Positions 1 through 6,356 of a DNA stretch of 10,111 nt are shown piece after piece. Numbering within the stretch: position 1 is the stretch's first letter; each line of letters begins with the position of its first letter. Position numbers and translations under genes: made by a program. The notes beneath the pieces were generated by a model. The model was not told where the DNA came from. It did no database searches and saw only the letters and a program-made list of their open reading frames with translations. This stretch comes from an uncultured beta proteobacterium (GTDB taxonomy: Bacteria > Pseudomonadota > Gammaproteobacteria > Burkholderiales > Burkholderiaceae_C): contig CAIOLZ010000166.1 in the NCBI GenBank assembly GCA_903859265.1, positions 1 through 10,111 of the forward strand. Reading direction: 5' to 3'.

Positions 1-370
1 CAAACGTGATGTAAGTGACGCCGGGAGCTTCGAACAAACGGTCGTAAGCAATCACCGGGATCTTCAATTGCGCTGCCTTGTTGACGGCGGGCAGGATGGC
101 GTCTTTGTCGCGGCCCAGGATGATCAGGACTTTTGCGCCTTTGGCAATCAGGCCGTCGATGTCGGAGAGCTGCTTCTCGGTGGATGCTCCGGCGTCCGAC
201 ATGATGTACTTCGCTCCCGACTTGGCCAGTTCGGCCTTGATCGCTGCCTCGTCGGTCTTCCAGCGCTCTTCCTGGAATGCGTCGTAGCTAACACCCACCA
301 CCAGCTCCGCGAAAGAGGATGTGGCGACGATGGCCAGTGCCACTGCGGTCAATTGACGTTTGAAATTCAT
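1..370 (-). CDS. xylF: Periplasmic sugar-binding protein of an ABC transporter, XylF-like (partial, N-terminal 123 residues)
   Basis: The first 123 residues of a secreted periplasmic binding protein; the C-terminal part lies beyond the left edge. The N-terminus is a classical signal peptide: positive MNFKR, a hydrophobic core, and a likely cleavage after SFA (residues 19-21). The mature part begins with a beta strand (LVVGVSYD), then the EERW segment (34-37), which matches the LERW ligand-loop region of E. coli D-xylose-binding protein as I recall it. It continues with QLSDIDGLIAKGAKVLII (68-85) and IPVIAYDRLF (104-113), again close to XylF, whose AYDRM stretch sits in the same place. The family delivers a pentose to an ABC importer (XylG/XylH); those genes would lie to the left. 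The ATG is set by GGAG at 377-380, six bases upstream. Xylose specificity is inferred from resemblance; a related sugar is possible. Confidence 0.78.
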   Translation of the reverse strand, partial: MNFKRQLTAVALAIVATSSFAELVVGVSYDAFQEERWKTDEAAIKAELAKSGAKYIMSDAGASTEKQLSDIDGLIAKGAKVLIILGRDKDAILPAVNKAAQLKIPVIAYDRLFEAPGVTYITF

Positions 371-376
371 TGATGT

Positions 377-380
377 CTCC
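377..380 (-). promoter_or_regulatory. Shine-Dalgarno site of the xylF-like gene
   Basis: GGAG on the minus strand, six bases before the ATG at 370. It fixes the start of the sugar-binding protein in agreement with the signal peptide. Confidence 0.7.
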
Positions 381-388
381 AGAGATAA

Positions 389-400
389 GCCCTGCAGGGC
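389..400. repeat. Perfect 12-bp palindrome GCCCTGCAGGGC upstream of the xylF-like RBS
   Basis: The sequence equals its own reverse complement. It lies 8 bp upstream of the GGAG of the xylF-like gene. As DNA it could be an operator half-site pair; as mRNA it could fold as a 4-bp GC stem with a UGCA loop in the 5' leader. The role is inferred from position only. Confidence 0.45.
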
Positions 401-556
401 ATTTGTTAAAAAGGCTTTCATGCGGCCCACACTGTGTACAGCGCGCTTTAGTTTGACCACAAAACGAAGTGTCCACGGAATCAACCCCAATTTAGCTAGG
501 GGAAACGCTTAGTACCGCACCGGTAACGACAACGCGCAGGCCCCGACTGCCCCGAT

Positions 557-1960
557 TCAACGTTTTGTCTGGAGTGACAGCACCTTCCCGGCCACACACT
601 CCCCCTGCTGCTGCCCACCGACAACCGCCGAGCGGAAATGAATACCCGCGTAAAGGCGTGAATTGGCTGCTTCATCGGCTGCGGCCTTGAAACTTTTGAA
701 CGTTCTCGGCCCCCAGCCCCGGTCGTTGTGGGTGTTATCCGTGAACGCCGTGTTACTTCCAAAAAGCTTGCTCAACACGCCCGCTGCAGCGCTCGACTGC
801 ACAGAGTGGCCGGAGGGATATTCAGGAAACGGCGGCGTTGACATCAGCTCGGGTACCCAATTGCTGTCGATAAACAATTGAACATAGGTCACCGGGCGCA
901 ATACGCTGGTGACGTACTTGGTCCGCCAGCCCGCAATGAAAGCGTCTGACATGGCCATATTCAGCAGCGCGTAAGTCTCGGCCGCCTGCGCCAGATTCGC
1001 ATTGCGCTGTTTCAGGACATCCGTCGCGATAAATGCCCAGTGGCCTGATGGCGTAGGCGTTTTAAGCGGATCATCAGCCCAGTACAAGGCAAACTGCCGC
1101 TGTTCCTGCGTGGCCTGCTTGGCAATCCGGTAAACCTCGACGGCTTCCTTGTAGCGTAACGAGCCTGGATCCTCCGAATATTCCGGCGCAGGCGGTGCCT
1201 CGCAAGTGCTCGCGGACTTCAGTACAAAGGGCCGGACTTCACCCCACCAGGGCAGCAGCGCGGGCGCAAATGCGGGTGGCGTGGGCGACCATTTACCCGG
1301 CCCGCTGGGGGGAACATAGTTTTGACGACTGCGCCGCAAGGGGCCCCAGGCCTCGTGGCCACCATCGGTGCGGGCCCAGGTCATGATCGCCATCGCCATA
1401 AGTCGACCGAAAGTCTCCGAGCGATTGATCATGTCCGGGGTCAATGCGGCAGGATTGAAATCACGCTCCAGCTTAATGGGCAAATTACGCTCCAGCTGAT
1501 CAATGCGGGCCTTGTTTTCCGCGCTGGCATTGGGAAACATCATGCGCGTCATCGCGGCCAAAGCGGCATTCGCCACCGTAGGCCAATGCAAGGGTTCGTC
1601 CGGCTGCGCCCAAGGCAAAGATTCCAGTTCGTTGAGTTGCCCGCTGAAGCTGCGGTTTTGCGGCATGCCCGGCACTACCGATTCGTAAAGTGTCAGGCCC
1701 AAGTACCCCAAGGCCCTGGCCGCCACCGGCGGACTGAAACCGGGCGTCTGCTGAATCAGTTGCAGGTCCAGCCCAACCCAGTCGGTAGCAACTGCTGCGC
1801 TGAAGTTGCTTGTCGGTGGCGCCGCCGACGTGACGGGCGACGCCGTGCCCTGACACCATGCAGCCATTGATATCGACATGCAACACGTCAGTGCTGCGAT
1901 GGCCTTCCTGGCTGGAACCGACCAGAGGCCGGAGTGATGGTGCAAACGTAAATTTGTCAT
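557..1960 (-). CDS. Secreted vanadium-dependent haloperoxidase / PAP2-superfamily protein
   Basis: A 467-residue protein with an N-terminal signal-like segment (about 19-36). The C-terminal part carries the vanadate/phosphate-binding signature of the haloperoxidase-acid phosphatase fold: K348 six residues before R355-P356, then PSGH at 382-385, then S434-R435 five residues before H441. These correspond to the vanadate-binding Lys, Arg, Ser-Gly-His, Arg and His of vanadium chloroperoxidase. Family members oxidise halide with hydrogen peroxide, or act as phosphatases. Length and layout fit the bacterial vanadium haloperoxidase group better than short membrane PAP2 lipid phosphatases. The motif ends HFRSA where the PAP2 consensus is HxxxD, so the Asp is replaced by Ala. 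A second PSGH at 304-307 is probably structural. The start overlaps the stop of the upstream CRTAC1-like gene (ATGA, 1957-1960), implying translational coupling. Substrate and halide cannot be read from the sequence. Confidence 0.88.
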   Translation of the reverse strand: MTNLRLHHHSGLWSVPARKAIAALTCCMSISMAAWCQGTASPVTSAAPPTSNFSAAVATDWVGLDLQLIQQTPGFSPPVAARALGYLGLTLYESVVPGMPQNRSFSGQLNELESLPWAQPDEPLHWPTVANAALAAMTRMMFPNASAENKARIDQLERNLPIKLERDFNPAALTPDMINRSETFGRLMAMAIMTWARTDGGHEAWGPLRRSRQNYVPPSGPGKWSPTPPAFAPALLPWWGEVRPFVLKSASTCEAPPAPEYSEDPGSLRYKEAVEVYRIAKQATQEQRQFALYWADDPLKTPTPSGHWAFIATDVLKQRNANLAQAAETYALLNMAMSDAFIAGWRTKYVTSVLRPVTYVQLFIDSNWVPELMSTPPFPEYPSGHSVQSSAAAGVLSKLFGSNTAFTDNTHNDRGWGPRTFKSFKAAADEAANSRLYAGIHFRSAVVGGQQQGECVAGKVLSLQTKR

Positions 1961-3618
1961 GGCAGTTTCACCAGGTTCAGGCCTTTTTCCCTGTCAAAGA
2001 GGTAAAACTGGTTGGCCTGCACGGGCTGCCAGTCGCTCCAGTCACCATGCGGCCACTGCACGCGCAGCCTCACAGGTTTCGAAGTCCCGGCAGCGGCACC
2101 GAGCCCGAAATGCATCCATCCCAGGTGGCCGCTGGCATGTCCCCCACCGATCGTCAATTCCTGTCGGACGATGCGCTCGCCCAGATCTACTTCGACCCAT
2201 GCGCCGATGGCATCGCGATTGCCCCCCAACTGCCTGAGCCTCAATTGCAGCCACTGCCCCATGACACCGGGCTGGTCAGGCGTGCCCGCACCCACGTTGC
2301 GCCAGAGTTGTGCCTTGTCCCACCGATTGACTACCACGATGTCGAGCATGCCGTCGCCATTGAGGTCAACCAGCATGCCCCCGCGGCCGCGCTTGACGCT
2401 GGACATGCCCGCCTCCTGGCCTACGTCCACAAAACTGTGGTCCGCGCGCTGCAATAAAAGGTTGTCGGGGTCGAGCATGGCGAACGCGGGCATGGTGGAA
2501 ACATTGCCTTTGACAATGAGCAGGTCGGCATAGCCATCGTTGTTAACGTCGCCGAACTGCGCATGCCAGGCTGTCGATGGGTGGATGTCGCCACCCCAGG
2601 TGGGCCGGTGGGCCGTAGCGCCGCGCTTGAAAGCAATGTCGGAATAAGTGGGCCCCTTGGCGCCCGCATCCAATTTCTGCAGCTTGTTGTCGGCCATGCT
2701 GGTCAGAAAGACCGCCGGAAACCCATCCCCGTCGATGTCGTAGCTTGCAATGCCCATGCCCCAGATCTGCAGCGGCTTCCAGCCCTGGTCCGGTCCGAAA
2801 AGCACAGGGGGCTGGTCCGGCTTGAATGCCCACAGTTGCTCCTGGCCGTTTTTGTAGTACTCGCGGTCGTTGCTGACGCGCAATGACGCTTCGCCACTGC
2901 GATTCCAGTCTGAAAAGAGCATGGACAGGGCGCAGTGACCGGGCACCAGCGGCACGGCGTCGGCGAATCCGGAATCCGTGGCATTGGGGCGCAACAGCAG
3001 GTTTGGCGTGCAACTACCCCAGGGAAATTCCGGTTTGGTGCGGTCAATGTAGGTTCCGATGACCATCGTCGGCCATTGGTGGCCGCGTTCCCAGGTCGCA
3101 GAAAACGCGGTGTGCCAGCCATTGCCGGTGTGCACATTCCAGCGGTCATTTGCGCGTTCAAACTTGCAGTTTCCAAGGCCCCGGAAAACTTCTACTTCTC
3201 CTACCCGCAGCACCACGAGGTCAACATTGCCGTCGCCATCGATGTCGATCGGGTAGGCGCCAATGGCATTGGTTACTTCCAAGCCCGAACGATCCTCCTG
3301 CAACTTGATCGGACCGCCGCGCTGGCTGCGATTACGGTAGAACTTGGCCTTGTTGACACCCGCTGTCACATAAACCGATGGCAGACCACTGTCATCACAA
3401 TTGAAAGTGGCCACGCCACCGCCGACTATGTATTCGTCTTCGCCCTCAAACCGGCTCTGCAAACCTGCGGTGTCGGTTTCTTCATGAAATTTGGGAATCG
3501 GCGGTGTTGGCAAACTGGCAGCCGGCTGGCTATGCGCCGGGAAGCCCAGCAGCATCATTGCAGCAACAAAAACATCAAGCCAAATTGACGTAGGACGCGC
3601 TGGCAATGGTGCGTTCAA
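1957..3618 (-). CDS. Secreted FG-GAP/VCBS-repeat protein with C-terminal ASPIC/UnbV domain (CRTAC1-like)
   Basis: A 553-residue exported protein. The signal peptide covers about residues 1-30, with a hydrophobic stretch 12-27 and a likely cut after AHS. The body shows repeated beta-propeller blades with calcium-binding loops: DIDGDGNVD (125-133), DIDGDGFPA (294-302), DVNNDGYAD (357-365) and DLNGDGMLD (418-426). A degenerate copy DWNRSGEAS lies at 237-245. The C-terminal 90 residues match the ASPIC/UnbV module: GNRDAIGAWV (466-475), HFGLG (503-507) and VQWPHG (520-525). The start is TTG at 3618, supported by AAAGGG six bases upstream, a stop codon just before it in frame, and an intact signal peptide. 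Such proteins are extracellular, and their biochemical role is mostly unknown. It overlaps the haloperoxidase start by 4 bp, so the two are probably made together and may act together outside the cytoplasm. It is the first gene of the pair; any promoter lies in 3619-3778. Confidence 0.85.
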   Translation of the reverse strand: MNAPLPARPTSIWLDVFVAAMMLLGFPAHSQPAASLPTPPIPKFHEETDTAGLQSRFEGEDEYIVGGGVATFNCDDSGLPSVYVTAGVNKAKFYRNRSQRGGPIKLQEDRSGLEVTNAIGAYPIDIDGDGNVDLVVLRVGEVEVFRGLGNCKFERANDRWNVHTGNGWHTAFSATWERGHQWPTMVIGTYIDRTKPEFPWGSCTPNLLLRPNATDSGFADAVPLVPGHCALSMLFSDWNRSGEASLRVSNDREYYKNGQEQLWAFKPDQPPVLFGPDQGWKPLQIWGMGIASYDIDGDGFPAVFLTSMADNKLQKLDAGAKGPTYSDIAFKRGATAHRPTWGGDIHPSTAWHAQFGDVNNDGYADLLIVKGNVSTMPAFAMLDPDNLLLQRADHSFVDVGQEAGMSSVKRGRGGMLVDLNGDGMLDIVVVNRWDKAQLWRNVGAGTPDQPGVMGQWLQLRLRQLGGNRDAIGAWVEVDLGERIVRQELTIGGGHASGHLGWMHFGLGAAAGTSKPVRLRVQWPHGDWSDWQPVQANQFYLFDREKGLNLVKLP

Positions 3619-3778
3619 AGGACACCCTTTTTATCTGGATTTAGCTGCATCGGGGACATAGTTCGACGCCTGCATTTATTTTGGGCCGACTACGCGGGCG
3701 GAACTATCGGGTGTTACCCGCACCCTCAACCCGGGGCGATGCCGGCCTTGAGCGCGCCCGGCAGCTTGTGCGGAAGTT
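3619..3778. other. 160-bp intergenic region between the ROK kinase stop and the CRTAC1-like start
   Basis: Non-coding, between two minus-strand genes. The right half is GC-rich and holds small inverted repeats: GCCGG/CCGGC at 3741-3762 with a 12-nt loop, and CGGGT-GTT-ACCCG at 3708-3720. Neither has a T tract after it on the minus strand, so neither is a standard intrinsic terminator; they may still hinder polymerase or serve a Rho-dependent end. The left half (3619-3685) is more A/T-rich and is the natural place for the CRTAC1-like promoter, but no clear -35/-10 pair could be defended. Confidence 0.45.
3625..3630 (-). promoter_or_regulatory. RBS supporting the TTG start of the CRTAC1-like gene
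   Basis: AAAGGG on the minus strand, six bases before TTG at 3618. An in-frame TAA at 3631-3633 directly upstream rules out a longer protein. The next in-frame ATG codons lie inside the signal peptide hydrophobic core, so TTG is the likely start. Confidence 0.55.
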
Positions 3779-4756
3779 TCAGGTATCAACGGCAACCAGC
3801 GCGAGCGCGGCGTAATCGCCCACCCGTTCACCCAGGCCGGCATTGACCAGCTGCACGCCGTCGGTGAGCGCCGGCAACTTGCCCTGCAAAAAAGTCTTCA
3901 GTCTGGGTAACAGGTAGTCGCGGTTGTGCCAGAACACGCTTCCACCGAGCGCGATGCGCTCCAGATCGAGTGTTGCAATCAGGTTGAACAGCGTTCGCCC
4001 CATCACGCGGCACAGCCCATCCACCACCGCAATCGCCTCTGCGTCGCCCGCACCGGCCGCTGCGAACAGATCCTGTGCATTGGCATAGCCGCGTGCACCA
4101 AAGCGCCGCGGTATGGCGTTGCCTGCGATCAGCGACTCCACATCGCCAACCAGCCCACAGCCGCACAGTGCGTCGTTGTTGTCACTGACAAACGTGTGCC
4201 CGGCATGCCCGGCATTGCCATTCTTGCCGCGCAAAATGTGTCCATCGACACACACGCCCACGCCGATACCGGTGCTCCACGTCACATACGCGCAGTGCTT
4301 GGAACCCTGCAACGCGCCCCAGCGGCGCTCGGCCTCCAACGCGCCCACGCCGTCGTTTTCGACCCGCACATTGGGAAAAGTGGCCTTCAGGGGGGCCTCC
4401 AGCAACGCAGTCGTCCAATCGTTAGGCAGTCCGCGCGCTTTGCCGGCCAGCCCGCCGCATATATTGGGCGCGGCCAGTTCCACCAATCCTTGGCGCATCA
4501 CAAAAGGCCCGCAGGAAGCGACCCCGACCGCGGCGATGCGCGACCGATCAACGCCGGAAATTGCACAGCTTTGCCCGATCAGGCGGATGATTTGCAGTGC
4601 CAGCGCATCATGATTTCCTTCCTTGGCGGTGGGTTCGGAAACTTTGCCCATGATGCCGCGCTCATCGGCCACACTGATGGCGACTTTGGTCCCGCCGATG
4701 TCAACACATGCCACCGGTGCACTGCCTGCGGGCAGGCGAATCAATGGTTCACTCAT
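3779..4756 (-). CDS. ROK-family sugar kinase, NanK-like active site
   Basis: A 325-residue cytoplasmic kinase of the ROK family, without the N-terminal helix-turn-helix of ROK repressors. ROK kinases phosphorylate hexoses or amino sugars with ATP. Visible motifs: ATP phosphate loop DIGGTK (19-24), catalytic Asp in VENDG (132-136), the second phosphate motif STGIG (161-165), and the sugar/zinc segment NAGHAGH (181-187). E. coli ManNAc kinase NanK, as I recall it, has AGHIGH where glucokinases and fructokinases have GEIGH, so an amino-sugar or mannose-type substrate is possible. The zinc motif is CGCGLVGD (198-205): two cysteines are present, but the usual third is Asp205. The gene starts immediately after the cupin stop (TGAATG), with only a weak purine-rich GGGCG upstream, so it probably depends on translational coupling. 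ATG 4756 gives the usual family length. The substrate is unproven. Confidence 0.85.
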   Translation of the reverse strand: MSEPLIRLPAGSAPVACVDIGGTKVAISVADERGIMGKVSEPTAKEGNHDALALQIIRLIGQSCAISGVDRSRIAAVGVASCGPFVMRQGLVELAAPNICGGLAGKARGLPNDWTTALLEAPLKATFPNVRVENDGVGALEAERRWGALQGSKHCAYVTWSTGIGVGVCVDGHILRGKNGNAGHAGHTFVSDNNDALCGCGLVGDVESLIAGNAIPRRFGARGYANAQDLFAAAGAGDAEAIAVVDGLCRVMGRTLFNLIATLDLERIALGGSVFWHNRDYLLPRLKTFLQGKLPALTDGVQLVNAGLGERVGDYAALALVAVDT

Positions 4757-5134
4757 TCAATTGCGCCCGTAGTCGTCTTGCAGGCGGACGATGTCGTCTT
4801 CGCCCAGATAGCTGCCAAATTGGACCTCGACAATTTCCACGACCCCCCCGGTCTTGTTGGCCAGCCGGTGTACCTGCCCGATGGCAATATCGCAGTGCTG
4901 ACCCGGCCGGAGTTCGATGGTGCGGTCATCCAGCGTGACGGTAGCTGTGCCCTGTGTTACCACCCAGTGCTCGGAGCGTTGGCTGTGTTTTTGCAGGCTG
5001 AGTTGCTGGCCGGGCGCAACCTGGATGCGCTTGATCTTGTTGCCGGCCACCTCGGATACGGTCTCGTACCAGCCCCAGGGGCGCTGGGTGCGTTCAACGG
5101 TTTCGGTGCGTGTGCTGGTCGAAGCGACGGTCAT
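4757..5134 (-). CDS. Stand-alone cupin, phosphomannose isomerase type II C-terminal domain
   Basis: A 125-residue single-domain protein equivalent to the C-terminal isomerase half of bifunctional ManC/AlgA proteins, without the nucleotidyltransferase half. Signature segments: RPWGWYE (18-24), LSLQKHSQRSEHW (46-58) with the metal-ligand His/Glu/His cluster, QVHRLAN (87-93), and the C-terminal GSYLGEDDIVRLQDDYGR (107-124). The family interconverts mannose-6-phosphate and fructose-6-phosphate using a metal ion. A TTG at 5143 would add three residues, but AGGA at 5144-5147 lies directly against that TTG and nine bases from ATG 5134, so ATG is preferred. The next gene, a ROK sugar kinase, begins on the base after its stop. 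This suggests that kinase and isomerase act on consecutive sugar phosphates. The mannose link is inferred; such small cupins are not all proven isomerases. Confidence 0.82.
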   Translation of the reverse strand: MTVASTSTRTETVERTQRPWGWYETVSEVAGNKIKRIQVAPGQQLSLQKHSQRSEHWVVTQGTATVTLDDRTIELRPGQHCDIAIGQVHRLANKTGGVVEIVEVQFGSYLGEDDIVRLQDDYGRN

Positions 5135-5178
5135 GGCGAACAATCCTGAGCAAGGTCAATGAACTGGATGTTATCTCC

Positions 5179-5190
5179 ATGACCGGTCAT
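5179..5190. repeat. Perfect 12-bp palindrome ATGACCGGTCAT at the methyltransferase stop
   Basis: Self-complementary over 12 bp. It contains the methyltransferase stop codon (5187-5189, minus strand) and begins the 52-bp gap before the cupin gene. It could be a protein-binding site or a coincidence; no T tract follows on either side. Confidence 0.35.
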
Positions 5191-6335
5191 AGCCGGTGGC
5201 TGCGGTCGCCCCGCGAAAAGCCCAGTGCGTCGAAAGGTGCGCCTTTGACCAGACCAAGCACTTTGAACAATTCACCCATCTCGTGCTCCATCAACAGTTT
5301 TTGGGCCATGGCACGCTGGGGGAGCGGCGCGCTTTGCATGGCTTCGGCCAGGCCGCAGTTGAGCAAAAAGTGCGCCTGGCTGGTGTAGCCCAGCACTTCC
5401 AGCCCGGCATCCTGGGCGGCCAGCGCGATGCCGGTGAAGTTGACGTGGGCAGTGATGTCCTTGCAGCCGACGTCAACCAGCGGGTTGCCATCCGCCTGTT
5501 GCGCCCGGTGGCACATCACGGTGCCCATATGGCGCTGCGGGTGGTAGTACTCGGCCTCGGGAAAGCCGTAATCCAGCAAAAAAACAGCGCCCCGCTGCAG
5601 GCGCTGGGCCAGGGTGCGTACAAAGGCTTCCCCCTGGGCGTGAATCTCGGTGAGGTAGTCGTGATCGCCCGCAATCTCCAGCGGCGGGCGCAGCAATGTG
5701 GGCCGGTCTGCCCAGCAAAAACCCTGCGTTGCATGGACGACCACGCCGCGCTCAAACCACTGCCCACCGACCCGGGCCAGCAGCTGCACCGGCATGGCAT
5801 CGAGCACTTCATTGCCGACCACCACGCCGTGCATCGCGTCCGGCAACTCCGAAGCCCAGCAAACCTGCGCACCGAAACGGCTCAGTCGCTGGCGCTGGCG
5901 ATCGATCAGGGTTTCGCTGAGGTCCACGATGGTGTAGCGATCCACCCGCTGGCCCAGCGCCGCCAGACCGTCGAGCAAATGCTGCGCCAGCGCGCCCGTG
6001 CCAGCGCCGAACTCCCAGATTTCGAATGTGCGGGTGCTCTGCAGGGCCTGCGCCACCTGCCGGGCCAGCACGTCGCCAAACAGCGGCGTCATCTCGGGCG
6101 CGGTAACAAAATCACTTTCGGGTGTCGCGCCAAATTTGACCAGCCGGTTGGCGTAATAACCCAGACCCGGCCGGTACAGCGCTTCGGCCATGAAACGGTC
6201 AAAGCCGATCCAGCCACCGCTTTCCTGCACGACGCCTGCAATCTGGCGGCCTAGTTCGTCCGACAGACCGGTCACCGGCAATTCGGGTGAGGCCGTTAAA
6301 CTCGCTGCTGTATCCAAACCGTTCGAATCATTCAT
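5187..6335 (-). CDS. Class I SAM-dependent methyltransferase, MidA/NDUFAF7 (DUF185) family
   Basis: A 382-residue protein matching the MidA/NDUFAF7 family. Motifs: GWIGFDRFM (41-49), ALYRPGLGYY (52-61), the family hallmark DFVTAPEMTPLFG (75-87), SAM-binding EFGAGTG (108-114), the acidic post-strand motif IVDLS (136-140), and VVGNEVLDAMPV (172-183). Later segments include LLDYGFPEAEYYHP and GCKDITAHVNFT, also typical. The mitochondrial homologue NDUFAF7 methylates an arginine of complex I subunit NDUFS2; the bacterial substrate is not settled. The open frame extends upstream to 6719, but that part runs antisense through the SDR gene. ATG 6335 gives normal family length and a sensible N-terminus. 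The start lacks a strong Shine-Dalgarno sequence. It is divergent from the pterin operon with a 21-bp gap, and the cupin follows 52 bp downstream on the same strand. Confidence 0.88.
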   Translation of the reverse strand: MNDSNGLDTAASLTASPELPVTGLSDELGRQIAGVVQESGGWIGFDRFMAEALYRPGLGYYANRLVKFGATPESDFVTAPEMTPLFGDVLARQVAQALQSTRTFEIWEFGAGTGALAQHLLDGLAALGQRVDRYTIVDLSETLIDRQRQRLSRFGAQVCWASELPDAMHGVVVGNEVLDAMPVQLLARVGGQWFERGVVVHATQGFCWADRPTLLRPPLEIAGDHDYLTEIHAQGEAFVRTLAQRLQRGAVFLLDYGFPEAEYYHPQRHMGTVMCHRAQQADGNPLVDVGCKDITAHVNFTGIALAAQDAGLEVLGYTSQAHFLLNCGLAEAMQSAPLPQRAMAQKLLMEHEMGELFKVLGLVKGAPFDALGFSRGDRSHRL

Positions 6336-6356
6336 AACGCGCCGGATTGTCCCCCA
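6336..6356. promoter_or_regulatory. 21-bp divergent gap between methyltransferase and pterin-operon starts
   Basis: Only 21 bp separate the ATG of the minus-strand methyltransferase (6335) from the ATG of the plus-strand SDR (6357). No -35/-10 pair fits inside it, so at least one promoter must lie within the opposite coding region, or a transcript must be leaderless or nearly so. Neither start has a good Shine-Dalgarno sequence at normal spacing. A purine run on the minus strand at about 6351-6355 is 15 bases from the methyltransferase ATG, which is too far. Confidence 0.5.

Larger units (their letters stand above)
371..556. other. 186-bp intergenic region upstream of the xylF-like gene
   Basis: Non-coding stretch between the haloperoxidase stop and the xylF-like start, both minus strand. 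It should hold the terminator of the first and the promoter of the second. What I see: a small hairpin TACCG-CAC-CGGTA at 513-525 without a following T tract on the minus strand, an A/T-richer middle part (401-510), and a perfect 12-bp palindrome at 389-400. No hexamer pair with good spacing stood out as a sigma-70 promoter. The short minus-strand frame from 476 crosses the xylF start in another frame and shows no family features. Confidence 0.5.

Noticed and set aside
298..305. Chi-like octamer GCTGGTGG on the minus strand
   Set aside because: A single copy inside a coding region, expected by chance in GC-rich DNA; Chi sequence of this organism is unknown.
288..476. Small cysteine-containing minus-strand frame (62 codons) over the xylF-like start
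   Set aside because: It overlaps the xylF-like coding region in another frame and has no RBS or family match.
3708..3762. Hairpins downstream of the ROK gene as an intrinsic terminator
   Set aside because: Stems are only 5 bp and no T tract follows on the minus strand; reported only as inverted repeats within the intergenic entry.
3926..5149. 407-codon open frame on the plus strand opposite the ROK kinase and cupin
   Set aside because: It is antisense to two genes with clear family motifs; its translation is low-complexity and lacks any recognisable domain. Long shadow frames are common in GC-rich DNA.
5196..6254. 352-codon plus-strand frame opposite the methyltransferase
   Set aside because: It mirrors the methyltransferase codons and has no family features.
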